From the NCBI RefSeq assembly GCF_003999975.1, contig NZ_RJAC01000023.1:47101-111100 (forward strand): a DNA stretch of 64,000 nt, in the 5' to 3' direction. The notes beneath the pieces are model-generated. The model was not told where the DNA came from. It saw nothing but the letters and a program-made list of their open reading frames with translations, and ran no database searches. Numbering within the stretch: the stretch's first letter is position 1; every line of letters begins with the position of its first letter. Source of the stretch: Actinoplanes solisilvae (GTDB taxonomy: Bacteria; Actinomycetota; Actinomycetes; Mycobacteriales; Micromonosporaceae). This document shows positions 34,828 through 43,507 of the stretch, piece after piece. The translations under genes were made by a program, and so were the position numbers.

Positions 34828-34859
34828 CGGGCCGGAACCCCCGAAGGAATTCCGGCCCG
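34828..34859 (-). terminator. Terminator of the beta-helix gene
   Basis: CGGGCCGGAA (34828-34837) pairs with TTCCGGCCCG (34850-34859) around a 12-nt loop, 12 bp after the stop codon of the gene at 34872. Confidence 0.7.
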
Positions 34860-34871
34860 GTGACGACTCCC

Positions 34872-36713
34872 CTACGGGGCCGGGTAGTCGGTGATGAAGA
34901 CCGGGGCGCCCACCTTCGTCGTGTCGGCGGCCTCGCCCACGCCGTTGACCACGTGGTTGATCACGCCGGCGCTCAGGTTCACGGTCATGATGTGGTGCAG
35001 CTTCACCCCGGGGCGCTGGGGCACCTCGAAGCCGTTCTCCGTCTCGATCGACGGGTTGTTCTGGTTGAAGACGTAGACGCCGGCGCCGTACAGGGTGTGG
35101 TTGCGCACCTTGTCGCCGACCTTGTAGCCCGCCCACCCCTTGACCGAGCCGTTCATCCAGTCGGCCTGCGTCGGCGGGTCGTACGGCAGCTCGTTCTGGT
35201 AGAGGACCGTCGTGCCCTTCTCGCCGTTCCAGACGGTGTTGTACTTCTGGAAGTGCTCGACGAACAGGCCCGTCGCGGTCACGTTGTCGCCGTTGATGAC
35301 CGCGCCGTAGCGTCCGATGTTGGTACGCCACCGCTGCGTGTCACCGTTGACGCCCTCGGTGAAGCCCTCGACCCCGTGGTCGCCGCGCCACACCCAGGTG
35401 TGGTCGATCAGCACGTTGTCGCTGTTCACCTCGAGCGCCGTGTCGACCTTGCCGATGTGCGGCCCGCCGACCCGGAAGTAGACGTCCGACAGCGTGGTCG
35501 GGTTGGCCGCCGAACTGATCCCGATTCCCTTGTGGGCACCGACCTGCAGCAGGTTCTTCGACTCCTTGAGCCCCGCGTCGATCGTGACCCCCGCGATGAT
35601 CACGCCGGGGACGGAGGCGACCTTGAGCGGCGTGGCCCCGTTGACCGCGGTCAGCGTCGCGTGCCCGATGCCGAGCACGACCTGGTTCGGCCGCAGCACG
35701 TGGATCGACTGGTTGATGTCGTAGACGCCGGGCGTGAGCAGCAGGTTCTTGCCGAGCAGCAGAGCCGCGTTGATCTTCCACACGGGATCGGACGGCTTGG
35801 CCACGAAGAAGTCCGACAGCGGAATCGTCCGCCCCGGGCCGCCCCACGACACCCCGCTCGTGTTCCGGGCAGCAGACGGCACCCGTACGGAATATTTGCC
35901 CGAACTGTCGGCGAAGAGATAGGGCTTCTCACGGCTCAGCGGCGTCGCGGCCAGAGTCGTGTAGGGCGGGTTCGGGAACGTCGCGTCGTCGGGCGCACCC
36001 ACGACGCCGGCGAAGACCTGGTTCCACACCGCGTTCGACCAGACCCCGACCTTGCTGTTACGGGTCAGCCACTGCTGCTGCGACCCGTTGGTCACGTTGC
36101 CGAACTCCGAGTCGGCGATGAACCCGCCCGACGCGTACTGCGGCCCGGCCGTGCAGTAGTCCATCAGCGAGAAGTTGCCGTCGACCTGCAGCCGCCGCAG
36201 CGACACGGCCTGCGAGACGGCCCAGAAGTTGGCGCTCGACCGGCAGCCGTCCTGCCCCGCCGAGTTCACCTTCAACGACAGGTTCGAGAGCGTACGCCAG
36301 AAGTTGACCAGCGCGAGGCAGTTGGCGGTGCCGCCCTCGGTGAGGCAGCGGTTGTAGACCTCGACCTTGCCGTTGATCACGACGTCGGACGGCGAGGCGC
36401 CGAGCCCGGACACCTCGGTGTAGTAGCCGACCTTGATCTGCAGCGGCTGGGCGTCGGTGCCGTAGGTGCCCGGCTTGAACAGGAACGCGTACCGGTTGGT
36501 GCCCATCTCGGCGTTGACCTGCTGGGCGTACGTGGCATCGAGCTTGGCCTGGATATCGGCGACGGGCATGCCCGGGTCGAAGACGGTGACGTTGGCGCCG
36601 AAGGGGGCGGCAACAGGCTTGGTGACGGCGGAGGCGGGCGCGGCAGTGAGCGCACCGACGGTCATCGCGACGATCCCTATGGCCAGGATCCGGCGACCGG
36701 CGTTTGTCGTCAT
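34872..36713 (-). CDS. Secreted right-handed beta-helix protein
   Basis: A secreted protein of 613 residues. A Sec signal peptide (about 1-29, cleavage after ALTAAPASA) is followed by a large parallel beta-helix. The core has regular strand-turn repeats such as NQVVLGIGHATL, GVIIAGVTIDAG and NVLIDHTWVWRGDHG, as in pectate-lyase-like or GH55-like glucan-active proteins. Relatives are sometimes mis-named adenylyl cyclase. The substrate is unknown but probably a polysaccharide. A strong hairpin follows the stop. Confidence 0.75.
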   Translation of the reverse strand: MTTNAGRRILAIGIVAMTVGALTAAPASAVTKPVAAPFGANVTVFDPGMPVADIQAKLDATYAQQVNAEMGTNRYAFLFKPGTYGTDAQPLQIKVGYYTEVSGLGASPSDVVINGKVEVYNRCLTEGGTANCLALVNFWRTLSNLSLKVNSAGQDGCRSSANFWAVSQAVSLRRLQVDGNFSLMDYCTAGPQYASGGFIADSEFGNVTNGSQQQWLTRNSKVGVWSNAVWNQVFAGVVGAPDDATFPNPPYTTLAATPLSREKPYLFADSSGKYSVRVPSAARNTSGVSWGGPGRTIPLSDFFVAKPSDPVWKINAALLLGKNLLLTPGVYDINQSIHVLRPNQVVLGIGHATLTAVNGATPLKVASVPGVIIAGVTIDAGLKESKNLLQVGAHKGIGISSAANPTTLSDVYFRVGGPHIGKVDTALEVNSDNVLIDHTWVWRGDHGVEGFTEGVNGDTQRWRTNIGRYGAVINGDNVTATGLFVEHFQKYNTVWNGEKGTTVLYQNELPYDPPTQADWMNGSVKGWAGYKVGDKVRNHTLYGAGVYVFNQNNPSIETENGFEVPQRPGVKLHHIMTVNLSAGVINHVVNGVGEAADTTKVGAPVFITDYPAP

Positions 36714-36920
36714 GCGGAAAGGTCCCTTCCGTTAACGGGGAGGCAACAAACGGGACCACAGAAAGCTATAGACGCATCGACATGTCAAGGGTGTCTGGCG
36801 GCGGCAAGGGCGGCATTCGCACAGGCTTCGGACATCTCGCCGCGGTTCCGGAACCAGCCTTGCCCGAACGGCCCCATCCAACCGCCCCACCCGCCGCCCT
36901 GAGACCGGACTAGAGACTCT

Positions 36921-38198
36921 CTACATTGGTCGTTCGGCCTCCGGAACCGGTACCGGAGGGCTGTCGGAACCGGTACCGGAAGACAGGCCGGAACCGGTGC
37001 TGGCGGACGGGCCGGGAGCAGTGCCGGAGGACTGGCCGGAAAGCGCGAAGACCCGGCGCCCGGCCAGGAATTCCCGCTCGGCCGCGGTCGGCGCCAGCGT
37101 GAGGGCGCGGTCGAACTCCCCCACCGCCGCCTCCCGCTCCCCCAGCCGCAGCAGCATCTCGGCCCGCGCGGCCGCCAGGTGATGACTGCGCGGCAGCCGT
37201 TCCCCCAGCCCGTCCAGAAGGGCCAGCGCGGCAGCCGGCCCGGAGCACTCGGCCACCGCCACCGCGCGGTTGAGCCGCACCACCGGCGACCCGGTCAGTT
37301 CCTCGAGCCGCTCGTAGCATTCGACGATCCCGGCCCAGTCCGTGTCCGACGCCCGCGCCGCCACCGCGTGCCGAGCCGCGATCAGCGCCTGCAACCGAAA
37401 AGCGCTCAGCGGCCCCGGCGCTTCGAGCAGCGTCAGCGCCTCGCCGGCCTCCACCGCGTTCCAGAGCGTACGGTCCTGGTCGGCCAGCAGCACGAGCCGG
37501 CCGTCCCGCAGCCGGGCGCGCCGCCGCGAGTGCTGCAGCAGCACGAGCGCGAGCAGGTCCCGTACGTCAGGGTCGGTCGGAAGCAGTTCACGAAGCAGCC
37601 GCATCAGCCGGATCGCCTCCGCGGCCACCTCCGTACGGAATGATCGATAGCCCTCGGTGAACAGCAGGTAGAGCACCGAGAGCACGCCCGGCAGCCGCTC
37701 GGGCAGGTCGTCCGGTGACGGCATCCGCAGCGGAATCCCCGCCGTCCGGATCTTCTGCTTGCCGCGGGTGATCCGCGCGGCCATCGTCGCGTCGGGCACC
37801 AGGAACAGCCGCGCGATCTCGGGTACGGTCAGCCCGGCCACGAACCGCAACGTCAGCGCGACCCGGGCCTCCGACCCGAGCGCCGGGTGGCAGCAGGCGA
37901 ACAGCAGCGCCAGGGAGTCGTCGGAGTGCACCGGCTCCCCCGGCGACGTGATCAGCCGCGGCAGGTAGCGGGCGAGGGTCTCCTCCCGGCGACGCCGGTC
38001 GACCGCCCGCCGCCGCGCGACCGCCAGCAGCCAGGCGGCCGGCCGCTGCGGGACGCCCTCGCTCGCCCATTGCTGAGCGGCGGCGGCGAAGGCGTCCTGC
38101 AGCGCTTCCTCGGCCAGGTCGAAGCTGCGCAGCTCGGCGACCAGCGTGGCCAGCAGCGGCCCTCGATGCTCCCGGAACGCGGCTTCGACGACGGTCAC
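36921..38198 (-). CDS. ECF42-family RNA polymerase sigma factor with TPR-like C-terminus
   Basis: An ECF sigma factor of 425 residues. Sigma2 (about 5-70) and sigma4 (about 100-155) are followed by a helical TPR-like/DUF6596 domain (about 180-385) and a Gly/Ser/Pro-rich tail. This layout, with a DGPF-type gene directly upstream, defines the ECF42 group, where the C-terminus is needed for activity. The GTG at 38198 overlaps the DGPF stop as GTGA. The tail is encoded by CCGGAACCGGTACCGG-like DNA repeats and is probably disordered. Confidence 0.92.
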   Translation of the reverse strand: MTVVEAAFREHRGPLLATLVAELRSFDLAEEALQDAFAAAAQQWASEGVPQRPAAWLLAVARRRAVDRRRREETLARYLPRLITSPGEPVHSDDSLALLFACCHPALGSEARVALTLRFVAGLTVPEIARLFLVPDATMAARITRGKQKIRTAGIPLRMPSPDDLPERLPGVLSVLYLLFTEGYRSFRTEVAAEAIRLMRLLRELLPTDPDVRDLLALVLLQHSRRRARLRDGRLVLLADQDRTLWNAVEAGEALTLLEAPGPLSAFRLQALIAARHAVAARASDTDWAGIVECYERLEELTGSPVVRLNRAVAVAECSGPAAALALLDGLGERLPRSHHLAAARAEMLLRLGEREAAVGEFDRALTLAPTAAEREFLAGRRVFALSGQSSGTAPGPSASTGSGLSSGTGSDSPPVPVPEAERPM

Positions 38199-38542
38199 GG
38201 GTGCTCGACCACCGGCCGTACCTCGATGATGTCCTCCACGGTGGCGAGCGCCCGGGCGAACTCGAGCGCCTCGTCGAGATCGCGGGCCTCGACCAGGTAG
38301 AAGCCGCCGAGCTGCTCGGCCGTCTCGGCGTACGGCCCGTCGGTCAGCAGCGCCTCACCGGCCTTGAGCCGTACGGTCGTCGCGGTGTTCGACAGCGCCA
38401 GCTCCTCACCGCCCCGCTCGGCGTCGCGCGAGCGCAGCAGCTCCGAGAACCGGCCGTGCCTCTCGTACGTCTCGGCCCGCTTCTCCTCGTCGGCCTCGGC
38501 CCAGTCCTGGTCGACCCCGTACATCAGCAGTGCGTACTTCAT
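38195..38542 (-). CDS. YCII-related (DGPF-domain) protein
   Basis: A protein of 115 residues of the YCII/DGPF family. It has MKYALLMYGVDQDW at the start and the hallmark TDGPYAETAEQLGGFYLVEA. DGPF proteins are fixed partners and usual targets of ECF42 sigma factors; their biochemical role is unclear. AAGGAGG precedes the ATG at 38542 by 5 nt. A GTGA overlap couples it to the sigma gene. Confidence 0.92.
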   Translation of the reverse strand: MKYALLMYGVDQDWAEADEEKRAETYERHGRFSELLRSRDAERGGEELALSNTATTVRLKAGEALLTDGPYAETAEQLGGFYLVEARDLDEALEFARALATVEDIIEVRPVVEHP

Positions 38543-38581
38543 CGTCGCCTCCTTGAACTCATCATCGCTGGCACCCGGTCG

Positions 38582-38607
38582 TCGCGCGCCGTTCACGGAA
38601 ATCGACA
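38582..38607 (-). promoter_or_regulatory. Probable ECF42 promoter of the DGPF-sigma operon
   Basis: On the minus strand TGTCGA (38607-38602), a 17-nt spacer and CGA(C) (38584-38581) match the -35 TGTCGA and -10 CGA reported for ECF42, as I recall them. It lies 40 bp upstream of the DGPF start, so the sigma factor probably drives its own operon. Confidence 0.65.
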
Positions 38608-38712
38608 GTTCCAGGCAGAACGCGTGGCCGAATGGGCACAAATGCCCGAGCCGCGGCGCCGGGCGAGGCAGAGTCGGCGGGGATGACACACCGATTTCCG
38701 GGGGGAAACCAG

Positions 38713-40086
38713 ATGACCACCGCTGTCGAGTCGTTCGACGCGCTCCGCAACCGGCTCACCGGCGAGCTCGCCACGCCCGGGGAGCCTCTCTACGCCGCCC
38801 TGACGACCGGCTTCAATCTGGCCGTCACGCCCACGCCCGCCGCCGTGGTCGAGGCCCGCAGCCCGCAGGACGTCGCCGAGGCCGTCCGCTTCGCCGGGGA
38901 CGCGGGCTACGCGGTCTCGGTGCAGGCGACCGGCCACGGGATCGCCGCCACCCTCGACGGCACGATCCTGGTGCACACCGGCCGTCTCGACGAGTGCGTG
39001 GTGCATCCCGAGGGCTGGGCGCGAGTCGGTGCGGGCGTGCGCTGGCAGCAGGTGATCGACGCGGCCACCCCGTACGGTCTGGCGCCGCTGTGCGGGTCGG
39101 CGCCGGGTGTGGGCGTGGTCGGCTACACCGTCGGCGGCGGGATCGGTCCGGTGGCACGCACCTACGGCTGGAGCTCCGACCGGGTGCGGGCGGTCGAGCT
39201 CGTCACCGGCGACGGCGTGCTGCGCCGGGCGACCCCCGACGAGGAGCCCGACCTGTTCTGGGGCGTCCGCGGCGGCAAGGGCGCGCTCGGCATCGTCACC
39301 GCCCTCGAGTTCGACCTCGTTCAACTGCCTTCCCTGTACGCCGGTGCGCTGTACTTCGCCGGCGCGGACACCGCCGCCGTCGTGCACAGGTGGCGCGACT
39401 GGTCGGCCGGCCTGCCCTTGGAGGCCACCACGTCGTTCGCGTTGCTGCAGCTCCCGCCGCTGCCCGGCGTTCCCGAGCCGCTCGCCGGCAAGTACGCCGT
39501 CGCCGTGCGCTTTGCCTGGACCGGCTCGCCCGATTCCGGCGCGGACGTGCTCGCCCCGATGCGCGCGGTCGCCACCCCGATCATCGACGCGGTGCAGACC
39601 ATCCCGTACGCGGCGATCGGCATGGTCCACGCCGACCCGGTCGACCCGATCCCCGCCGTCGAGGCGACCGACCTGCTGCGCGAGTTCCCGTCCGAGGCGG
39701 TGGACGCGCTGCTGGCCGTGGCCGGGCCGGACGCCCGCTCGCCGCAGGTGATCGTCGAGGTGCGGCAGCTCGGCGGCGCGCTGGCCCGACCGCCCGAGCA
39801 CCCGAGCGCGCTGAGCCACCGCGACGCCGCGTACAGCCTGATCGCCATCGGTGTTCCGGTGCCGCCGTTCGCCGAGCTGATCGGCCCGCACGCCCAGGCG
39901 TTGCTCGAAGCGATCGGGCCGTGGGCCGACGGCGGTGCCCTGCCCAACATGGGTGCCGGCACCGGGGCCGCCCGGCTGAGCCGTTCCTACGACCCCGCGA
40001 CCCTGGCCCGGCTGATCTCGATCGCCACCCGTTACGACCCGCACAACGTGCTGCGGGCGGGTCAGGTGCCGGTGCGTGTCGGGTAG
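38713..40086 (+). CDS. FAD-linked oxidoreductase (PCMH/BBE type)
   Basis: A flavin oxidase of 457 residues from the vanillyl-alcohol-oxidase/berberine-bridge superfamily. The FAD domain (about 40-210) has QATGHG, whose His75 is the usual site of covalent flavin attachment, and VGYTVGGGIGPVARTYG. The C-terminal BBE segment ends SRSYDPATLARLISIATRYDPHNVL. Family members oxidise sugars, alcohols or natural products using O2. The ATG at 38713 follows a GGGGGG tract. It is divergent from the ECF42 operon. Confidence 0.88.
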   Translation: MTTAVESFDALRNRLTGELATPGEPLYAALTTGFNLAVTPTPAAVVEARSPQDVAEAVRFAGDAGYAVSVQATGHGIAATLDGTILVHTGRLDECVVHPEGWARVGAGVRWQQVIDAATPYGLAPLCGSAPGVGVVGYTVGGGIGPVARTYGWSSDRVRAVELVTGDGVLRRATPDEEPDLFWGVRGGKGALGIVTALEFDLVQLPSLYAGALYFAGADTAAVVHRWRDWSAGLPLEATTSFALLQLPPLPGVPEPLAGKYAVAVRFAWTGSPDSGADVLAPMRAVATPIIDAVQTIPYAAIGMVHADPVDPIPAVEATDLLREFPSEAVDALLAVAGPDARSPQVIVEVRQLGGALARPPEHPSALSHRDAAYSLIAIGVPVPPFAELIGPHAQALLEAIGPWADGGALPNMGAGTGAARLSRSYDPATLARLISIATRYDPHNVLRAGQVPVRVG

Positions 40087-40098
40087 ATCACCCTGACG

Positions 40099-40124
40099 AA
40101 CTGTACCGTCTGGTCGGTACAGTT
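40099..40124. promoter_or_regulatory. TetR-type operator over the exporter promoter
   Basis: AACTGTACCG-N6-CGGTACAGTT is a perfect 10-6-10 inverted repeat. Its right arm contains TACAGT (40118-40123), a TANNNT -10 box that ends 6 nt before the TTG at 40130. Confidence 0.85.
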
Positions 40125-40129
40125 CCGGC

Positions 40130-41407
40130 TTGGGCAACCTGGCCGACCGGTTCGGCCGCAAGCGGGTGCTGCTGATCGGGTCGGTGGCGTTCGGCGGTGC
40201 CTCGGTGCTGGCCGCGTTCGCGACCAGCGCCGAGGCGTTGATCGGGGCGCGGCTGCTGCTCGGCGTGGCCGGGGCGACCCTGATGCCGTCGACGCTGTCG
40301 CTGATCCGCAACATCTTCACCGAACCGGCCGAGCGCACCCGGGCGATCGCCATCTGGTCGACCGCGTTCGGGGCCGGCTCGGCGATCGGACCGCTGGTGG
40401 GCGGGTTCCTGCTCGAGCACTTCTGGTGGGGCTCGGTCTTCCTGATCAACGTGCCGGTCATGGTGCTGGTGGTGGTCTCGGGTCTGATGCTGCTGCCCGA
40501 GTCCCGCGACCCACTTCCCGGGCGGTTCGATGTTCTGTCGGCGCTCCTGTCGATGGCGGCGATCGTCCCGCTGGTCCACGCCGTCAAGCACGTGGTCGGC
40601 TCGGGCCTCGACGCGACGACGGTCACGCTCGTGCTGGTCGGCCTGGCCGGCGGCGTTCTCTTCGTACGCCGTCAGCGCCGCCTCGAGCAGCCCATGCTCG
40701 ACGTCGAACTGTTCCGCAGCCCCGCCTTCTCGGGCGCGGTCGCGGCCAACGTGATCGCCATCTTCGCGCTGACCGGCCTGCTCTTCTTCTTCTCGCAGTA
40801 TCTGCAGCTCGCCCGCGGGCACAGCCCCCTGCAGGCGGGCCTGGCCGAGCTGCCGGCCACCCTCGCGTCGATCGCCGTCGTGGTCGTCATCGGGGTCGCC
40901 GTGACCCGGCTCGGGCGCGGGCGGGCCATCGCGCTCGGCTTGGCTCTGACCGCGGCCGGGCTCGCCTTGGTGGCGGCGGCCGCTCACGGCCCGTACATCT
41001 GGTTGGGTCTGGCTCTTGTGCCGATCGGCCTCGGGGTGGGGCTGGCCATGACGCTGACCGGCGACGCGATCGTCTCGGCGGCGCCGCCGCGCAAGGCGGG
41101 CTCGGTCTCGGCGATCACCGAGACGGCCAACGAGCTCGGCGTCGTGCTGGGCATCGCGGTGCTCGGCTCGCTGGTCACCCTGGTCTACCGCAACTCGGTC
41201 ACCGTTCCGCCCGGTCTTTCCGAGTCAGAGGCCCTGCGCGTACGGGATTCGCTCGGTTCGGCCCTGCAGGTGCTCCCGCCCGGCGCGGCCGGCAGCGCGC
41301 GCGACGCGTTCATCGCCGGCATGCAGACGACATCGGTGGTCGCGGCGGTGGCGGCGGCCGGCGCGGCCCTGCTGGCGTGGCGGTTGATCCCGTCCGCGCG
41401 CTCGTAG
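40130..41407 (+). CDS. MFS exporter (DHA2 type), 5'-truncated
   Basis: An MFS transporter reading of 425 residues that starts inside conserved motif A (GNLADRFGRKRVLL), the loop between helices 2 and 3. Normal DHA2 proteins have about 55-60 further residues (helices 1 and 2) before this point. An in-frame stop at 40094-40096 blocks any extension. The only start is a TTG exactly 6 nt after TACAGT. The remaining 12 helices look intact, ending DAFIAGMQTTSVVAAVAAAG. The gene has probably lost its 5' end by deletion and may be non-functional. A TetR gene follows. Confidence 0.8.
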   Translation: MGNLADRFGRKRVLLIGSVAFGGASVLAAFATSAEALIGARLLLGVAGATLMPSTLSLIRNIFTEPAERTRAIAIWSTAFGAGSAIGPLVGGFLLEHFWWGSVFLINVPVMVLVVVSGLMLLPESRDPLPGRFDVLSALLSMAAIVPLVHAVKHVVGSGLDATTVTLVLVGLAGGVLFVRRQRRLEQPMLDVELFRSPAFSGAVAANVIAIFALTGLLFFFSQYLQLARGHSPLQAGLAELPATLASIAVVVVIGVAVTRLGRGRAIALGLALTAAGLALVAAAAHGPYIWLGLALVPIGLGVGLAMTLTGDAIVSAAPPRKAGSVSAITETANELGVVLGIAVLGSLVTLVYRNSVTVPPGLSESEALRVRDSLGSALQVLPPGAAGSARDAFIAGMQTTSVVAAVAAAGAALLAWRLIPSARS

Positions 41408-41408
41408 G

Positions 41409-41414
41409 TACGGT
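41409..41414 (+). promoter_or_regulatory. -10 box of the second TetR gene (leaderless)
   Basis: TACGGT, then the 6-nt spacer TTCGTC, then GTG at 41421. Confidence 0.6.
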
Positions 41415-41420
41415 TTCGTC

Positions 41421-41993
41421 GTGGGACGCACCGCGGGCCGCTCGCCCCAGGACACCCGGCGAGCTCTGCTGACCGCCGCCGGCGAGGCCATCCGCGTCCG
41501 GGGCATCCACGCCTCGCTCGACGAGATCGCCCGCCACGCCGGGGTCTCCAAGGGCGGCCTGATCTACCACTTCGCCAGCAAGGACGAGCTGATCCTGGCC
41601 CTGGCCCACGACCTGCTGGCCACCTTCCGGGCCAGCGTCGACGCCGCCCTCGACCCGGCCGACACCGCCCCCGGCCGCCTGACCCGCGCCTACCTGCGCG
41701 CCGTCCTGGTTCCCCCCGCCGACGAGCTTGCCGCCCGCGAGTCCCTGGCCCTGATCACCCAGCTCATGACCGTCCCCGAGGTAGCCGCCCTGGCCCGCGC
41801 CGACGCCCAGCGCCTGGAGGCCGACCTGGCCGCGGACGGCCTGCCCCCGGACGTGCTGACCCTGGTCGTCGCCGCCGCCGACGGCATGAGCAGTGCTCCC
41901 CTGTGGGGTGGCTCCTACCTGACCCCGGAACACCAGCGCCTGACCCGCCGCCTGCTCGACCTCACCTATCGCCCAACGATGTGGGAGGACTGA
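41421..41993 (+). CDS. TetR-family transcriptional regulator
   Basis: A TetR protein of 190 residues. The helix-turn-helix is DEIARHAGVSKGGLIYHFASK (about 34-54), and the ligand domain carries the TetR_C_6-like pattern. It probably binds the AACTGTACCG palindrome in front of the truncated exporter. The GTG start is 6 nt after TACGGT with no ribosome-binding site. Its last 28 bp overlap the end of the convergent RT gene. Confidence 0.87.
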   Translation: MGRTAGRSPQDTRRALLTAAGEAIRVRGIHASLDEIARHAGVSKGGLIYHFASKDELILALAHDLLATFRASVDAALDPADTAPGRLTRAYLRAVLVPPADELAARESLALITQLMTVPEVAALARADAQRLEADLAADGLPPDVLTLVVAAADGMSSAPLWGGSYLTPEHQRLTRRLLDLTYRPTMWED

Positions 41994-43360
41994 ACCTGGT
42001 TCAGCAGCCGCCGCAGCTTCGTGGCCCGGGACGGGTGATCGTGGGAGGCCCAGGCGACGCGGCCGGTCAGGTGGGCCAGGAAGTCAGGGTGGCCGTCGCG
42101 GTTGGCGGCGTCGAGGCCGTGGGTGGCCGCATCGTGCAGGATCGCGCGCAGCCGGTCGTAGTCCGCGCGGGCGACGGCGGGCCGCTCGTTGACGACCAGA
42201 CCGGTCAGCGACTGCCGCTGCGACCGGTGGCGGACCTTTGTCTTGTCCGGACGGACGCGGAAGCCCTCCTCGGTGGCAATGTGCGCGACCAGGGGGGTCA
42301 GGCGGTCGACGGGTCCGGTGCCCGAGAACGCCAGGTCGTCGGCGTAGCGGGCGTAGGTCAGCCCGAACCGCTCGGCCAGGCCGGTCAGGCGGCGGTCGAG
42401 GCGGAAGGCGCACAGGTTGGCCAGGGCGGGCGAGGTCGGCGCGCCCTGCGGCAGGTGGGGGCGGCGCAGCACCGCGGCCAGGTCGGGATCGGGGGCGGAC
42501 CGAAGGACCCGGGCGGGCGTACGGGTGGTGGTCAATGCGGTCAATGCGTGCGCGACGGTCTCGGGGTAGCCGGCGCCGAGGAACAGGCCGTAGATCCGCG
42601 CCGCCGTGATGCTCGAGAAGAACGCCCGCAGGTCCATCGTGAGCAGCACGTCCTGGCCCGCGTGCCGCTCGGCGAACGTGTGGGTGCCGCGGCCGGGGAC
42701 GAAACCGTGGACGGCGTCGTGCACGGGAATCGTCGCCAGGATCTCGTCGAGCACCCGCCGCTGCAGGGCCCGCAGGCGTGGCTTGGGCGCCTCGATCAGG
42801 CGATGGCTCAGCCACGCGTACCGGTAGTGGCGCAGCCGCTCGTCGCGGGCCTGCCGGTTCAGCTCGCGGCGGTCGGCGAACCAGTCGAGCGCGCCCCCGT
42901 CGAGCTCGAGAAACGCGGCCAGCCCGGCCAGGTCGTCGATCCGAGGAGCCTTCCACCGCATCCGTACGACCCGGGCCGGCGCCACCAGCCGACGGCGGAT
43001 CACGGCCCGCGGCACCCCGAACCCGGCCAGGAACCGGCTGAGCTCCCTCGGCCGGTCGACGGGCGCCCGCGGATAGGCCTGCAGCACGGCGTCGACCAGC
43101 CGGCGCGCCCGGGCCGGGGCCACCACCCGTACGGCCGAGAGCATGTGCGGTCGGCGCCAGTTCGTCGTCAGCAACGCGTCAGCCAGGGCGCTCGCGACGC
43201 TCGACGACGGCTGGCGGCGCGGCGAGTACCAGCGCCGGGCGGGGGCGAGCCGCTTGCGGTTCCATGTGCGAATGGCAGCGTGCCCCGACGATTCCCGGTC
43301 GTGCCTGCGCCGGACTGCGCGAAGCGCGGAAGCGCGCCGGCGGTGTGCTGCGGTGCTCAC
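41966..43360 (-). CDS. Retron-like reverse transcriptase
   Basis: An RT of 464 residues. The palm and finger motifs are in order: HGFVPGRGTHTFAERHAG (retron region X has NAxxH; here FAERH), LLTMDLRAFFSSI (RT3), LPQGAPTSPALANLCAF (RT4), YARYADD at 336-342 (catalytic YADD, RT5), and SLTGLVVNERPAV (the retron VTG position, here LTG). About 190 residues precede the core and are Arg-rich and of unknown fold. No fused effector domain is seen. GTG 43360 was chosen because GAGGA lies 7 nt upstream, inside a hairpin. A longer reading to 43432 is possible. An msr-msd RNA was not found. Confidence 0.88.
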   Translation of the reverse strand: MSTAAHRRRASALRAVRRRHDRESSGHAAIRTWNRKRLAPARRWYSPRRQPSSSVASALADALLTTNWRRPHMLSAVRVVAPARARRLVDAVLQAYPRAPVDRPRELSRFLAGFGVPRAVIRRRLVAPARVVRMRWKAPRIDDLAGLAAFLELDGGALDWFADRRELNRQARDERLRHYRYAWLSHRLIEAPKPRLRALQRRVLDEILATIPVHDAVHGFVPGRGTHTFAERHAGQDVLLTMDLRAFFSSITAARIYGLFLGAGYPETVAHALTALTTTRTPARVLRSAPDPDLAAVLRRPHLPQGAPTSPALANLCAFRLDRRLTGLAERFGLTYARYADDLAFSGTGPVDRLTPLVAHIATEEGFRVRPDKTKVRHRSQRQSLTGLVVNERPAVARADYDRLRAILHDAATHGLDAANRDGHPDFLAHLTGRVAWASHDHPSRATKLRRLLNQVQSSHIVGR

Positions 43361-43367
43361 AGAAACG

Positions 43368-43388
43368 TCCTCGGGGTTACCCCGAAGA
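43368..43388 (-). promoter_or_regulatory. Hairpin sequestering the RT ribosome-binding site
   Basis: On the minus strand TCTTCGGGG-TAA-CCCCGAGGA forms a 9-bp stem with a 3-nt loop (one G-U pair). The GAGGA that would bind the ribosome is in the 3' arm, so RT translation may be kept low. Confidence 0.55.
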
Positions 43389-43446
43389 GCCATCGCCGCC
43401 GCGAACGACGGCCGACGGCGAGCTCGGGACACGCTGCCACCCGGCC

Positions 43447-43452
43447 ATCATA
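43447..43452 (-). promoter_or_regulatory. -10 box of the RT gene
   Basis: TATGAT on the minus strand gives an expected leader of about 80 nt before GTG 43360. Confidence 0.5.
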
Positions 43453-43495
43453 GAGACCACGGACGCCCCGTGCGCCCCGACGCCGACCGGCCCCC

Positions 43496-43501
43496 TACCC
43501 T
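43496..43501 (+). promoter_or_regulatory. -10 box of the small acidic gene (leaderless)
   Basis: TACCCT, then the 6-nt spacer GGTCGG, then GTG at 43508. Confidence 0.6.
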
Positions 43502-43507
43502 GGTCGG

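Larger units (their letters stand above)
34495..34871. other. Intergenic region with tandem repeat and terminator
   Basis: No gene is supported. It holds a two-copy 38-bp repeat (34739-34814) and a 10-bp-stem hairpin (34828-34859) behind the convergent beta-helix gene. From 34680 to 34740 the sequence is low-complexity GC. Confidence 0.6.
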
